32,557 nucleotides of DNA from a virus: positions 1-32,557 of IMG/VR virus record IMGVR_UViG_3300034272_001996; one strand, 5' to 3'. How positions within the stretch are numbered: the stretch's first letter is position 1; each line of letters begins with the position of its first letter. Below, piece by piece: positions 8,084 through 14,308 of this stretch. The notes beneath the pieces were generated by a model. That model was not told where the DNA came from, searched no databases, and saw only the letters and a list, made by a program, of their open reading frames with translations. A program made the translations under genes and the position numbers.

Positions 8084-8291
8084 TTTTACAAAACTAAATA
8101 ATACAAATTCTTTATGTTTGCAAAAATTAAGCTTGTTTTTCGAAAAGCATTCTGATATAAATATCAACGAGTTTTTCAAATCTGCATATTTTGTCTATCC
8201 AAATGACAATTATATAAATTTGAAATTTTTCACTACGCTGAAAGCTATCAAGGCGTATAAAATCTACAAAAGTTCACCAAATAATTCTTGA
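7995..8291 (+). CDS. Small ORF upstream of gp32, conserved-looking, unknown function
   Basis: 98 residues: LQKKIYNVFLKESRSAKG, a basic LPYRKRVDF, then NEFFKSAYFVYP and a C-terminal LKAIKAYKIYK. The pattern resembles a small unnamed protein found near replication genes in marine T4-like phages, but I cannot name it. Its ATG is formed from the last A of an A8 run inside the previous ORF, so it is either translated by coupling or joined to the upstream ORF by slippage (loss of one A gives one continuous frame of about 190 residues). Its TGA stop forms part of the gp32 promoter -35. Confidence 0.65.
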   Translation: MFTDLQKKIYNVFLKESRSAKGLPYRKRVDFTKLNNTNSLCLQKLSLFFEKHSDININEFFKSAYFVYPNDNYINLKFFTTLKAIKAYKIYKSSPNNS

Positions 8292-8316
8292 TTTGTTTGA
8301 ATTCTTGTGATAGCAT
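8288..8316 (+). promoter_or_regulatory. Class I promoter, gp32
   Basis: TTGATT (8288-8293), 17 bp, TGA then TAGCAT (8311-8316). The preceding stop TGA is inside the -35. 48 nt to the ATG. Confidence 0.7.
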
Positions 8317-8364
8317 TAAAACCTAAATTAAATCAATATTAACTAAATTAACTTATTATAAATT
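8317..8364 (+). promoter_or_regulatory. A/T-only-like gp32 leader with direct repeats
   Basis: This 48-base stretch between the class I -10 (TAGCAT, 8311-8316) and the gp32 ATG has only a few G/C bases and carries two CTAAATTAA direct repeats (8323 and 8343). Most other lead genes here have no leader. T4 gp32 represses its own translation by binding an unstructured leader; that this leader does the same is inference. Confidence 0.4.
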
Positions 8365-9210
8365 ATGTTTACTTCAACAATGTTCCAATCAATTAAAGAA
8401 GCTCTTGCAAAGAGCGATTCATCAACATCAAATCCTTTGTATAAGGAAATCCTTAAGTTTAAGGCTGGCAATACATATGTGTTGCGTTTGCTTCCAAACC
8501 TAAAGGATCTTAGTAAGACATTCTACCATTTCTATACACATGGTTGGAATAGTTTTGCAACAGGACAATACGTTTCAGCTTTGAGTTTGCAAACTATTGG
8601 TCAACCTGATCCAATCGGTAGAGAGCGTTATCGTCTTTCTAAGTTTGGTACTGAAGAGGAAAAGGAAAAGGCAAAACTTGTTAAGTGGCAGGAACAATGG
8701 TATGTTAATGTTCTTGTTGTGGAAGATCCAGTTAATCCTGAGAATAATGGAAAGGTTAAGATTCTACGTTTTGGTACAAAATTAAACAAGAAGATTACAT
8801 CGGCAATTAGCGGAGATGATGCGGATGAATTTGGTCCAAAGGTTTTTGATCTTTCTGCAAATGGTGTAAACTTTAAGTTGAAGGTAGAAACACAAGGTGA
8901 ATATGTATCTTATGACAGTAGCAGATTTACTTCACCTTTTGACTTGAAGCTTTCTAAGGAAAAGCAACAAGAAATCTATGATAGTGTTTTTGATCTTGAG
9001 GCAATTAATCCGTTAAAAACAGAATCTGAATTGGTTGATATGTGGAATACACATTTCTTGTGTGCTTCGAAAGCACAAGAAGAATCTGATGAAGTACCAG
9101 TACAAAAGATGTCTTCTTCAGTATCTTCCAAATCTTCAGCAGTAGATGAAGATGATTCTGATATTTCAGATGAAATGATTGCTGAAATTTTGAAATCACA
9201 AACCGCTTAA
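8365..9210 (+). CDS. 32: gp32-like single-stranded DNA-binding protein
   Basis: 281 residues (T4 gp32 is 301). The OB-fold core is recognisable: ILKFKAGNTYVLRLLPN near residue 30, the aromatic-rich FYHFYTHGWNS, then WYVNVLVVEDP, and a C-terminal acidic tail (DEDDSDISDEMI) that in T4 recruits other replication proteins. The N-terminal 20 residues supply the cooperativity arm. The T4 zinc site (His-Cys-Cys-Cys) is absent: the only cysteine is near the C-terminus. Codon use is richer in AAG, GAG and TTG than in neighbouring genes, consistent with high expression. The start may be 8365 or the in-frame ATG at 8380. The promoter is 48 bases away, leaving a real leader. A terminator follows directly. 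Confidence 0.92.
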   Translation: MFTSTMFQSIKEALAKSDSSTSNPLYKEILKFKAGNTYVLRLLPNLKDLSKTFYHFYTHGWNSFATGQYVSALSLQTIGQPDPIGRERYRLSKFGTEEEKEKAKLVKWQEQWYVNVLVVEDPVNPENNGKVKILRFGTKLNKKITSAISGDDADEFGPKVFDLSANGVNFKLKVETQGEYVSYDSSRFTSPFDLKLSKEKQQEIYDSVFDLEAINPLKTESELVDMWNTHFLCASKAQEESDEVPVQKMSSSVSSKSSAVDEDDSDISDEMIAEILKSQTA

Positions 9211-9227
9211 TTAAGCTTTAATTTTAT

Positions 9228-9262
9228 AAAAAACTCCAAGACTAGACATCTTGGAGTTTTTT
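9228..9262 (+). terminator. Intrinsic terminator after gp32
   Basis: A 13-bp stem (arm 9228-9240 with ACTCCAAG; arm 9250-9262 with CTTGGAGT) encloses a 9-base loop and merges into a T tract. Just upstream, the gp32 stop lies in a 12-bp palindrome GCTTAATTAAGC (9205-9216). Confidence 0.92.
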
Positions 9263-9275
9263 TGTATATATTAAT

Positions 9276-9731
9276 ATGAATGATGATCCAAATTATCTTA
9301 ATGATATTTCTCCACAAGAACTTCACCAAACATTAGTAGGTTTTTTGGGTCAAACGTATAGCGAAATATCTAGATATGATAGTAATATTGTATCACCAAA
9401 TGCTTTTTTAGCTCCTAAGAAAAATGAATTTCAAGCAGTAGCACAAAAAGTTATGAATGAAGTTAGGGATACAGTTATTCCCCAACAACAAATTGAACAA
9501 CCAATACAAAACATACCTGCTCAAACTAAAATATTTTTAGATACAGGAGTTCGTGTTCCCCCTCCACCAAATGATCCAAGTCAAATGGAATTTACGTTTG
9601 ATAATAGTATAACTGCAATTACTATTAATAATAAGCTGGAAGATATAGAGAAAAAAATTAAAAAGCTGGACAATATGCTATCAAAAATGCTATTATTATT
9701 GGAAGGCGATGAAACTAAAAATTCTGAATAA
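9276..9731 (+). CDS. Unknown protein between gp32 and gp45, C-terminal coiled coil
   Basis: 151 residues. N-terminal acidic helix (YLNDISPQELHQTLVGFL), a Gln/Pro-rich middle (about residues 65-105), a short hydrophobic strand FTFDNSITAITI, then a heptad-like coiled coil LEDIEKKIKKLDNMLSKMLLLLEG. No family recognised. Its 3' end overlaps the gp45 start by 23 nt, so clamp translation may be coupled to it. Lying between the SSB and clamp genes it could be a clamp- or transcription-associated factor, but nothing in the sequence proves this. Upstream, TGTATATA ends 5 nt before the ATG, a weak match to the late box. Confidence 0.65.
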   Translation: MNDDPNYLNDISPQELHQTLVGFLGQTYSEISRYDSNIVSPNAFLAPKKNEFQAVAQKVMNEVRDTVIPQQQIEQPIQNIPAQTKIFLDTGVRVPPPPNDPSQMEFTFDNSITAITINNKLEDIEKKIKKLDNMLSKMLLLLEGDETKNSE

Positions 9732-10449
9732 ATCAAATTTCGTACAAAAGTTTTTAAATCCAATTTCTAGGATTAATGATTTGTGTACACTAACGATAGA
9801 AAACAATTCTATCTATAATATTAATAGAACATCTGATAACAATTTTAGTTTATATTCTATAACAGATGATATCGAGTTAATTGATTATGAAGAAAAACGA
9901 TCTTTAAGTTTTTCTGATGTTAAAAAATTTATTAAAATTATCGATTGTATAAATCAAGATACATTCGAATTAACTGTTAATGCTAATAATATTGAATATA
10001 AATCATCTACAATGAAATTTAAGTTTCATTTGATTAATGATAATATAGTAAAATCTGCTAATTTTAATATTGATAAGATTAATTCTATGGAATATGATAT
10101 ACAATTTAAATTATCATTGCCTATTTTCAATTCTTTAATGAAAAGCAGTACTTTTATTACAAATACTAATAAAATCTATCTTAGTATAGAAGATGGTAAT
10201 GTAATCGGAGAGTTAAACGATAAAACTAAATTTAATGTAGATACATATACTTGCAAATTAGCAGATAGTTTTATTGGAAATGTAAGTGAATTTTGTTTAC
10301 CTTTTAATTTTGATGTATTTCGTAACATTTCATTTTTAAAAACCAATGAAATTGATATTAAATTAAATACTAAAAAAGGAGTTATTGCATTTGATGTTAT
10401 GGATGATAAGTATAAATTGAAATACATTTCAATTGCTCATGTTTCATAA
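9709..10449 (+). CDS. 45: gp45-like sliding clamp
   Basis: 246 residues (T4 gp45 is 228). Begins MKLKILNKSNFVQKFLNPIS like the T4 clamp helix, followed by alternating beta-strands and two repeats of the clamp fold: LSFSDVKKFIKIIDCI near residue 65 and, in the second half, FNSLMKSSTFI with LSIEDGNVIGELN. Sequence similarity to T4 is low, as is usual in this family, so the call rests on length, fold pattern and neighbourhood with gp32. It would trimerise on DNA as processivity factor for gp43 and, in T4, as late-transcription activator, which fits the T4-type late boxes seen here. GGAAGG at 9701 sits only 2 nt from the ATG. Clamp loader genes 44/62 are not in the window. Confidence 0.78.
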   Translation: MKLKILNKSNFVQKFLNPISRINDLCTLTIENNSIYNINRTSDNNFSLYSITDDIELIDYEEKRSLSFSDVKKFIKIIDCINQDTFELTVNANNIEYKSSTMKFKFHLINDNIVKSANFNIDKINSMEYDIQFKLSLPIFNSLMKSSTFITNTNKIYLSIEDGNVIGELNDKTKFNVDTYTCKLADSFIGNVSEFCLPFNFDVFRNISFLKTNEIDIKLNTKKGVIAFDVMDDKYKLKYISIAHVS

Positions 10450-10451
10450 TT

Positions 10452-10814
10452 ATGAATTTAAACAAAAGACAACAAAATAAGATAAAAACACCGGGATATT
10501 TCATTAAGCGATTGCGAGATTGTAAATATGGTGTTTTGCGTGTATTTCAACAATATGGTATACATGATAATCGAAGATGGACAGTACTAATTGATCCGGG
10601 GGGTACATCTATTTTTGTTACATGTTATAATAACAAAAATTTTAATAATGAAATTATGTTTGAGTTTAATGACGGAGGGAACTTTTTTCCAAAAAATTTT
10701 TCAATCAACACAGAATCTATAGAAGTTATAGTTCAACTTTTAGTAGATAAAGGTGTTCCTACAATAAACGAAAACAATTTTTTCTTTAAAAATAAAGAAT
10801 TGGATGGAAAATAA
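10452..10814 (+). CDS. Conserved-looking phage protein, unknown function
   Basis: 120 residues with a striking run of motifs: TPGYFIKRLRDCKYGVLRVF, RWTVLIDPGGTSIFVTCY and MFEFNDGGNFFPKNF. I recall similar proteins in T4-like phages without assigned function. Mixed alpha/beta with an N-terminal basic helix. It starts 2 nt after the gp45 stop and overlaps the next gene by 11 nt, so it belongs to the clamp transcript and is likely a replication or transcription accessory factor (inference). Confidence 0.75.
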   Translation: MNLNKRQQNKIKTPGYFIKRLRDCKYGVLRVFQQYGIHDNRRWTVLIDPGGTSIFVTCYNNKNFNNEIMFEFNDGGNFFPKNFSINTESIEVIVQLLVDKGVPTINENNFFFKNKELDGK

Positions 10815-11136
10815 AGATGATCACCCTAAACCTCCGAAAAGAAAAAAATCGGAACCAAAAAAACTTGTAGCAAGTTTTACTGCTGATCAAATACAAAAAA
10901 TGTTGAAGGAAGCATTGTTGAAAAATGCCTCTGAAAGATTGAAACAATCTGATTTAGAAATTGAAGCAATGATTGCAACAATGGAAGAATTTTTAAGATC
11001 ATTTATTGTTATTGGTTACAATTTAAATAACCAACCAATAGTTATTACCAATGCTAAATCACAATTAGATGCTGATGCATTATATACTTCATTAGCTAGA
11101 TTATTTATATCCATGAATCATCATAATGGATTATGA
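10804..11136 (+). CDS. Small unknown protein in the gp45 operon
   Basis: 110 residues. The first 20 are a Lys/Pro-rich disordered tail; residues 25-60 are helical (TADQIQKMLKEALLKNASERL), followed by SFIVIGYNLNNQPIVI and a C-terminal helix with DADALYTSLARLF. No named family. The start overlaps the previous gene by 11 nt and the stop overlaps the next start as ATGA, a tightly coupled cluster. The basic tail could bind nucleic acid, which is inference. Confidence 0.7.
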   Translation: MENKDDHPKPPKRKKSEPKKLVASFTADQIQKMLKEALLKNASERLKQSDLEIEAMIATMEEFLRSFIVIGYNLNNQPIVITNAKSQLDADALYTSLARLFISMNHHNGL

Positions 11137-11411
11137 TAAATTTATTTAAAACCAAAACTCATCCCATCATAGGATATTCATATGCTGTAACTACAGGAAC
11201 ATATGTAGGAGAAATTTTAGTTTTTATAGAAGAAACCGAAGAAGATTTAAAATTTATATCTATACCTAAAAATATAAATCGTACCATACCAAAAGAAAAA
11301 TTTGCATTAGGATTAAATCAAAAAATTGTAGAGATTGTGGAGCAAATGCCTAAATCTGTATTTAAGTTATTAAAAAAACAATTTGAATTTAATACTAAAA
11401 TTAATAAATAG
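11133..11411 (+). CDS. Small unknown protein in the gp45 operon
   Basis: 92 residues. Begins MINLFKTKTHPIIGYSYAVTTG, then a strand GEILVFIEE and a C-terminal helix rich in Lys. No recognised domain. ATGA overlap with the preceding stop means termination-reinitiation is the likely start mechanism, since no Shine-Dalgarno is present. Its final codons contain the late box of the next gene. Confidence 0.65.
   Translation: MINLFKTKTHPIIGYSYAVTTGTYVGEILVFIEETEEDLKFISIPKNINRTIPKEKFALGLNQKIVEIVEQMPKSVFKLLKKQFEFNTKINK
11403..11410 (+). promoter_or_regulatory. Late promoter box, gene 11416
   Basis: AATAAATA, 5 nt to ATG; overlaps the end of the previous gene. Confidence 0.55.
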
Positions 11412-11415
11412 TACT

Positions 11416-11619
11416 ATGGATATAGTACGTGCAATTAAAGTTCCTTCACCAATTAGTGGTCAAATGGTAGAACCTCGCCTCACAGAAAGACAATATGGTG
11501 ACAAAATTTATGTGGAAGCGGTTTGGGTAGATCCAGCTTCAGGTGCTTTTATTAGAAAAGGTGTAGTCCGTATATTGGATGCCACATCTAGAGAAGATAT
11601 AACAAATCAATGCCATTAA
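11416..11619 (+). CDS. Small beta-rich phage protein, unknown function
   Basis: 67 residues from ATG 11416: VPSPISGQMVEPRLTERQYG, then YVEAVWVDPASGAFIRKGVV. Beta-strand rich; similar short unnamed proteins exist in T4-like phages. An upstream in-frame start (11383) would add 11 residues and overlap the previous gene, but the late box AATAAATA ends exactly 5 nt before 11416, which favours this one. That gives a late-promoter gene inside an otherwise replication-type cluster. Confidence 0.65.
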   Translation: MDIVRAIKVPSPISGQMVEPRLTERQYGDKIYVEAVWVDPASGAFIRKGVVRILDATSREDITNQCH

Positions 11620-11622
11620 TGC

Positions 11623-11650
11623 TTGATTTGATCTAGAATTTTGATACAAT
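11623..11650 (+). promoter_or_regulatory. Class I promoter, gp61
   Basis: TTGATT (11623-11628), 16 bp, TGA then TACAAT (11645-11650), 6 nt to ATG. Confidence 0.8.
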
Positions 11651-11656
11651 CTGGGC

Positions 11657-12655
11657 ATGTCCTTCGAATTGCCAGAAGATTATATAGTAGAAAAATTTTT
11701 TAGATTTGTAGGTGCTCCTGAAAAAAATAAATTTAATAATACATATCAGGGTTCATGCCCTATCTGTAGAGAAGGTTCTTCTTGGTTAAGAAAAAGAAGA
11801 TTTTATTATATACCTAAAAATAAAAGGTGTTATTGTCATAATTGTGGTTATAATAAAAATACTCTTAAATGGGTAATGGATGTTACTAATTTAACATTCA
11901 AAGAAATCAAAGATGAAGTTTCGGATAGTGCAATAGAAATTTTACCATTTGAAGAAGAAGCTAAGAAAACTTTTGTTGTAGAATCTTTACCTAAAGATTG
12001 TATTAATTTATCGGATTCTTTACAATTAGAATATTTTAAAGATAATAAAGTAGTAAAGAAGGCAATAGATCTACTTAAAAATCGTTTATTGAATAAAGCT
12101 ATAAACGCTCCAAAAGCCTTTTACTTATCATTGACTGATAAAGTACACAAAAATCGATTAATCATACCATTTTTTGATGAGAATGGAAAAATATGTTATT
12201 ATCAATCTAGAACAATATTAGATTCTGATAATCTATATAAGCCTAGGTATATATCAAAAATTGGTGGAGATAAAACTATATTTAATATAGATAAAGTAGA
12301 GCAAAATTCTGAATATATATTTGTATTTGAAGGACCAATTAATTCATGCTTTGTGAAAAATGGTGTAGCTATTGGTGGTATTCAAGAAAATTCATATCAA
12401 TTATATACTACTTTACAGCAGCAACAAATTAATAAATTTCCATTTCATAAGAAAGTATGGGTATTGGATTCTCAATGGAAAGATAAAGCAGCTTTAAATA
12501 AAACTAAAAAGCTTTTAGAATTAAAAGAACATGTGTTTATTTGGCCCAAACAATTAGGTCAGATTTGTAAAGATTTTAATGATATAGCTATAAAAATAAA
12601 GTCTGGAGAAATATCCCCAGACTTTATTTTAAAACACACTAATAAAGGAAAATAA
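11657..12655 (+). CDS. 61: DNA primase (gp61-like, DnaG-type)
   Basis: 332 residues (T4 gp61 is 342). The N-terminal zinc-binding domain shows CPIC (34-37) and CHNC (60-63) with an extra Cys at 58. The TOPRIM domain has VFEGPINSCF with E225 as the catalytic glutamate and, about 45 residues later, VWVLDSQWKD with the metal-binding aspartates. It would synthesise pentamer-type RNA primers with the gp41 helicase, which is not in the window. The class I promoter TTGATT-16-TACAAT ends 6 nt before the ATG; there is no Shine-Dalgarno. A perfect inverted repeat with T-rich ends is embedded in the last 21 codons and probably acts as a terminator. Confidence 0.93.
   Translation: MSFELPEDYIVEKFFRFVGAPEKNKFNNTYQGSCPICREGSSWLRKRRFYYIPKNKRCYCHNCGYNKNTLKWVMDVTNLTFKEIKDEVSDSAIEILPFEEEAKKTFVVESLPKDCINLSDSLQLEYFKDNKVVKKAIDLLKNRLLNKAINAPKAFYLSLTDKVHKNRLIIPFFDENGKICYYQSRTILDSDNLYKPRYISKIGGDKTIFNIDKVEQNSEYIFVFEGPINSCFVKNGVAIGGIQENSYQLYTTLQQQQINKFPFHKKVWVLDSQWKDKAALNKTKKLLELKEHVFIWPKQLGQICKDFNDIAIKIKSGEISPDFILKHTNKGK
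12593..12630. terminator. Bidirectional terminator-like inverted repeat inside gp61 3' end
   Basis: Perfect 14-bp arms (12593-12606, core AAAGTCTGG; 12617-12630, core CCAGACTTT) separated by 10 bases, with a T-rich side on either strand. It lies within the primase codons for KIKSGEISPDFIL and immediately beyond the end of the convergent gene at 12658, so it could end transcription from both sides. Confidence 0.75.
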
Positions 12656-12657
12656 TA

Positions 12658-13074
12658 TTATACACCCTTGTATTTTGCATCTGAAGCAGATGCGAGATAA
12701 CCCTTTAACATTTCACAAAGGGATGTAACTTCCATAGAAACTCTGGCGATTTTTTTGGTTTCTGCTACACGAATTTTATCGAAAAGTGTATCAGCCACAC
12801 AGTTTTTTAATTTAGATTGCATAGATTCTGGTTGTACACCATTCAAAAAATCTGAGAAATCTTCTAGTTTGGTAATCCATCCTTCTAAAGATGTAACCAT
12901 TTGGGTTTGCATCTTAGTAACTGCTTCCATATGATCAGCAGCAGCACCAGCATCTACGTCAAAATCTGCTGGATTAGTGCCTTTATCTAAAGTTTGTACC
13001 ATAGCATCAGCATCAGAAACTTGAGGTTGTTCTCTTAAAACATGAACAAATGCCTTTTGAAATAAATTACTCAT
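12658..13074 (-). CDS. Late protein of unknown function, probably structural
   Basis: 138 residues, mostly helical: MSNLFQKAFVHVLREQP, a disordered Asp/Ala-rich stretch (about 20-50), then long amphipathic helices (MVTSLEGWITKLEDFSDFL; TLFDKIRVAETKKIARV; LCEMLKGYL). No named family. Base composition and codon choice are clearly less AT-rich than flanking genes, like gp32 and the acidic gene at 23200, suggesting an abundant protein. The late box CTAAATA ends 5 nt before the ATG. It is convergent with the primase (2 nt gap) and divergent from 13109. Abundance plus late control suggest a virion component, which is inference. Confidence 0.7.
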   Translation of the reverse strand: MSNLFQKAFVHVLREQPQVSDADAMVQTLDKGTNPADFDVDAGAAADHMEAVTKMQTQMVTSLEGWITKLEDFSDFLNGVQPESMQSKLKNCVADTLFDKIRVAETKKIARVSMEVTSLCEMLKGYLASASDAKYKGV

Positions 13075-13079
13075 GTGAT

Positions 13080-13102
13080 TATTTAGTCAAAAATAGTAAA
13101 TA
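13080..13102. promoter_or_regulatory. Divergent late promoter pair, 13074 (-) and 13109 (+)
   Basis: CTAAATA on the minus strand (13080-13086) and TAAATA on the plus strand (13097-13102), in an inverted repeat ATTATTTA...TAAATAAT. Distances to ATG/GTG are 5 and 6 nt. Confidence 0.75.
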
Positions 13103-13108
13103 ATTACA

Positions 13109-13456
13109 GTGAAAAAGAAAAATTTGAGAGAAGATGTAATGAGTAATGCCAATAGACAAATTTATGGTATGTCTAATGATGAACCATTTGTTCAAATTGC
13201 TATTCCTGTTCAACAACAAATAGGCCAAGTTGGTGGAGTACAATATCCATTTGAAATTGGAATGTTTAAACAACAAATATTTGAAATATTTGAAAAAGTT
13301 ATGGTTTTAAGAAATCAGTTTGATGCTGCTTTAAATAACCCATCTGTAAGCGATTCAGAACGAATTGCATTAGAAAAATCAGTTAAAAGATTAGATAAAA
13401 TTAATTCTAAATTAATAGAAGTTCCAGATTTTTTAAGTATATTTGAAGTTGATTAA
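13109..13456 (+). CDS. Unknown small late protein, GTG start likely
   Basis: 115 residues from GTG 13109, or 105 from ATG 13139. The late box TAAATA ends 6 nt before the GTG, which supports the longer form; a purine run (GAGAGAAG) before the ATG is the rival signal. The protein has IAIPVQQQIGQVGGVQYPF, then a helix MFKQQIFEIFEKVMVLRNQF and an acidic end. No recognised domain. Its last codons supply the -35 of the next promoter. Divergent late partner of 12658-13074. Confidence 0.6.
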   Translation: MKKKNLREDVMSNANRQIYGMSNDEPFVQIAIPVQQQIGQVGGVQYPFEIGMFKQQIFEIFEKVMVLRNQFDAALNNPSVSDSERIALEKSVKRLDKINSKLIEVPDFLSIFEVD

Positions 13457-13476
13457 TTAATTAATTATGTTAAAAT
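13449..13476 (+). promoter_or_regulatory. Class I promoter, gene 13483
   Basis: TTGATT (13449-13454), 16 bp, TGT then TAAAAT (13471-13476), 6 nt to ATG. The preceding stop TAA begins on the last T of the -35. Confidence 0.78.
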
Positions 13477-13482
13477 ATATCT

Positions 13483-13905
13483 ATGTGGTTTAATTTATTA
13501 AAACCTTTGGGTATATTATTTGTAATAAGTGGTTCTATATCACTTGTATTTTCCGAAAACTCTTTAACTTTTATAAAGTTATTTCTATTTTCTTCTATTA
13601 TACAAATAATTCTTTATGATATTTATAAACGAATTTTAAGTATATATGCAGAAAGAATTAAAAACGAACGAATAAAAGAATTCTCTAAGCAAGGTATGGA
13701 AGTTAAATGTCCTTGTTACTTAGAGAAGAAAATGTTCATTCCTATAACATTAAATACCGAAAATTATTATAAATGTTTAGAATGTAAAAAAGATGTTTCG
13801 GTAGAAGTAACTACAAAAACATTTTTAAAAACCGAAATAATGGATTTAGATAATGCGGAATTAGCTATATCCGAAGTATACAAAAAATTACAAGAAAAAC
13901 CTTAA
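13483..13905 (+). CDS. Membrane protein with zinc ribbon, unknown function
   Basis: 140 residues. Two hydrophobic segments (about residues 5-24 and 29-46) suggest two membrane spans with short polar ends; then a charged helix (IYAERIKNERIKEF), and a zinc-ribbon-like pair CPC (about 76-78) and CLEC (about 97-100). The soluble part should face the cytoplasm if the N-terminus is cytoplasmic. Small proteins of this kind occur in T4-like phages without a known role. Class I promoter TTGATT-16-TAAAAT ends 6 nt before the ATG, so it is expressed with replication genes; two further ORFs follow on the same strand with 1 nt or ATGA spacing. Confidence 0.7.
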   Translation: MWFNLLKPLGILFVISGSISLVFSENSLTFIKLFLFSSIIQIILYDIYKRILSIYAERIKNERIKEFSKQGMEVKCPCYLEKKMFIPITLNTENYYKCLECKKDVSVEVTTKTFLKTEIMDLDNAELAISEVYKKLQEKP

Positions 13906-13906
13906 T

Positions 13907-14308
13907 ATGGAATTACAAATTTCTTCAAAAGAATTATTAAATGCTGTAGAAGTACCATCTTCAATAACAGATTCAAAAAATATTATCGAACAATATAATG
14001 ATATTTCAAATCAAGTGAGAAATGCTTTATTGTGTAAGGATAAAAATTTATTTAAACCTTACGATATGGGATCAATTTATAAATGCAAATCAGATTCTGG
14101 AAATGATGCTTTTAGAAACATTTTACAATTATTAAGAGATTTTTATATTTTAAAATATAAAAACAACAATGTCAAAGATTTGACATCGAGGAAAATATTT
14201 GATACAATGCTTTCAAGTTTAGAGTGTTTAATGGTTAATGATATTGATGTTTCGACAAATGAAATTAATGCTCTGCTTCTTGGTTTTTTAACTAAAAATT
14301 TTTTATGA
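13907..14308 (+). CDS. Unknown protein, second gene of the 13483 operon
   Basis: 133 residues, mixed helical, starting MELQISSKELLNAVEVPSS, with a YDMGSIYKCKSD stretch in the middle and a C-terminal helical region ending LLGFLTKNFL. No domain recognised. It begins one base after the previous stop and overlaps the next start as ATGA, so it is translated from the class I transcript beginning at 13483. Confidence 0.65.
   Translation: MELQISSKELLNAVEVPSSITDSKNIIEQYNDISNQVRNALLCKDKNLFKPYDMGSIYKCKSDSGNDAFRNILQLLRDFYILKYKNNNVKDLTSRKIFDTMLSSLECLMVNDIDVSTNEINALLLGFLTKNFL

Noticed and set aside
8357-8364. TATAAATT directly before gp32 as late promoter
   Set aside because: It abuts the ATG with no gap, so a transcript would start inside the gene unless 8380 is the start; kept only as a note.
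9701-9711. GGAAGG as a Shine-Dalgarno for gp45
   Set aside because: Only 2 nt from the ATG, too close for normal function, and no similar site precedes most other genes.
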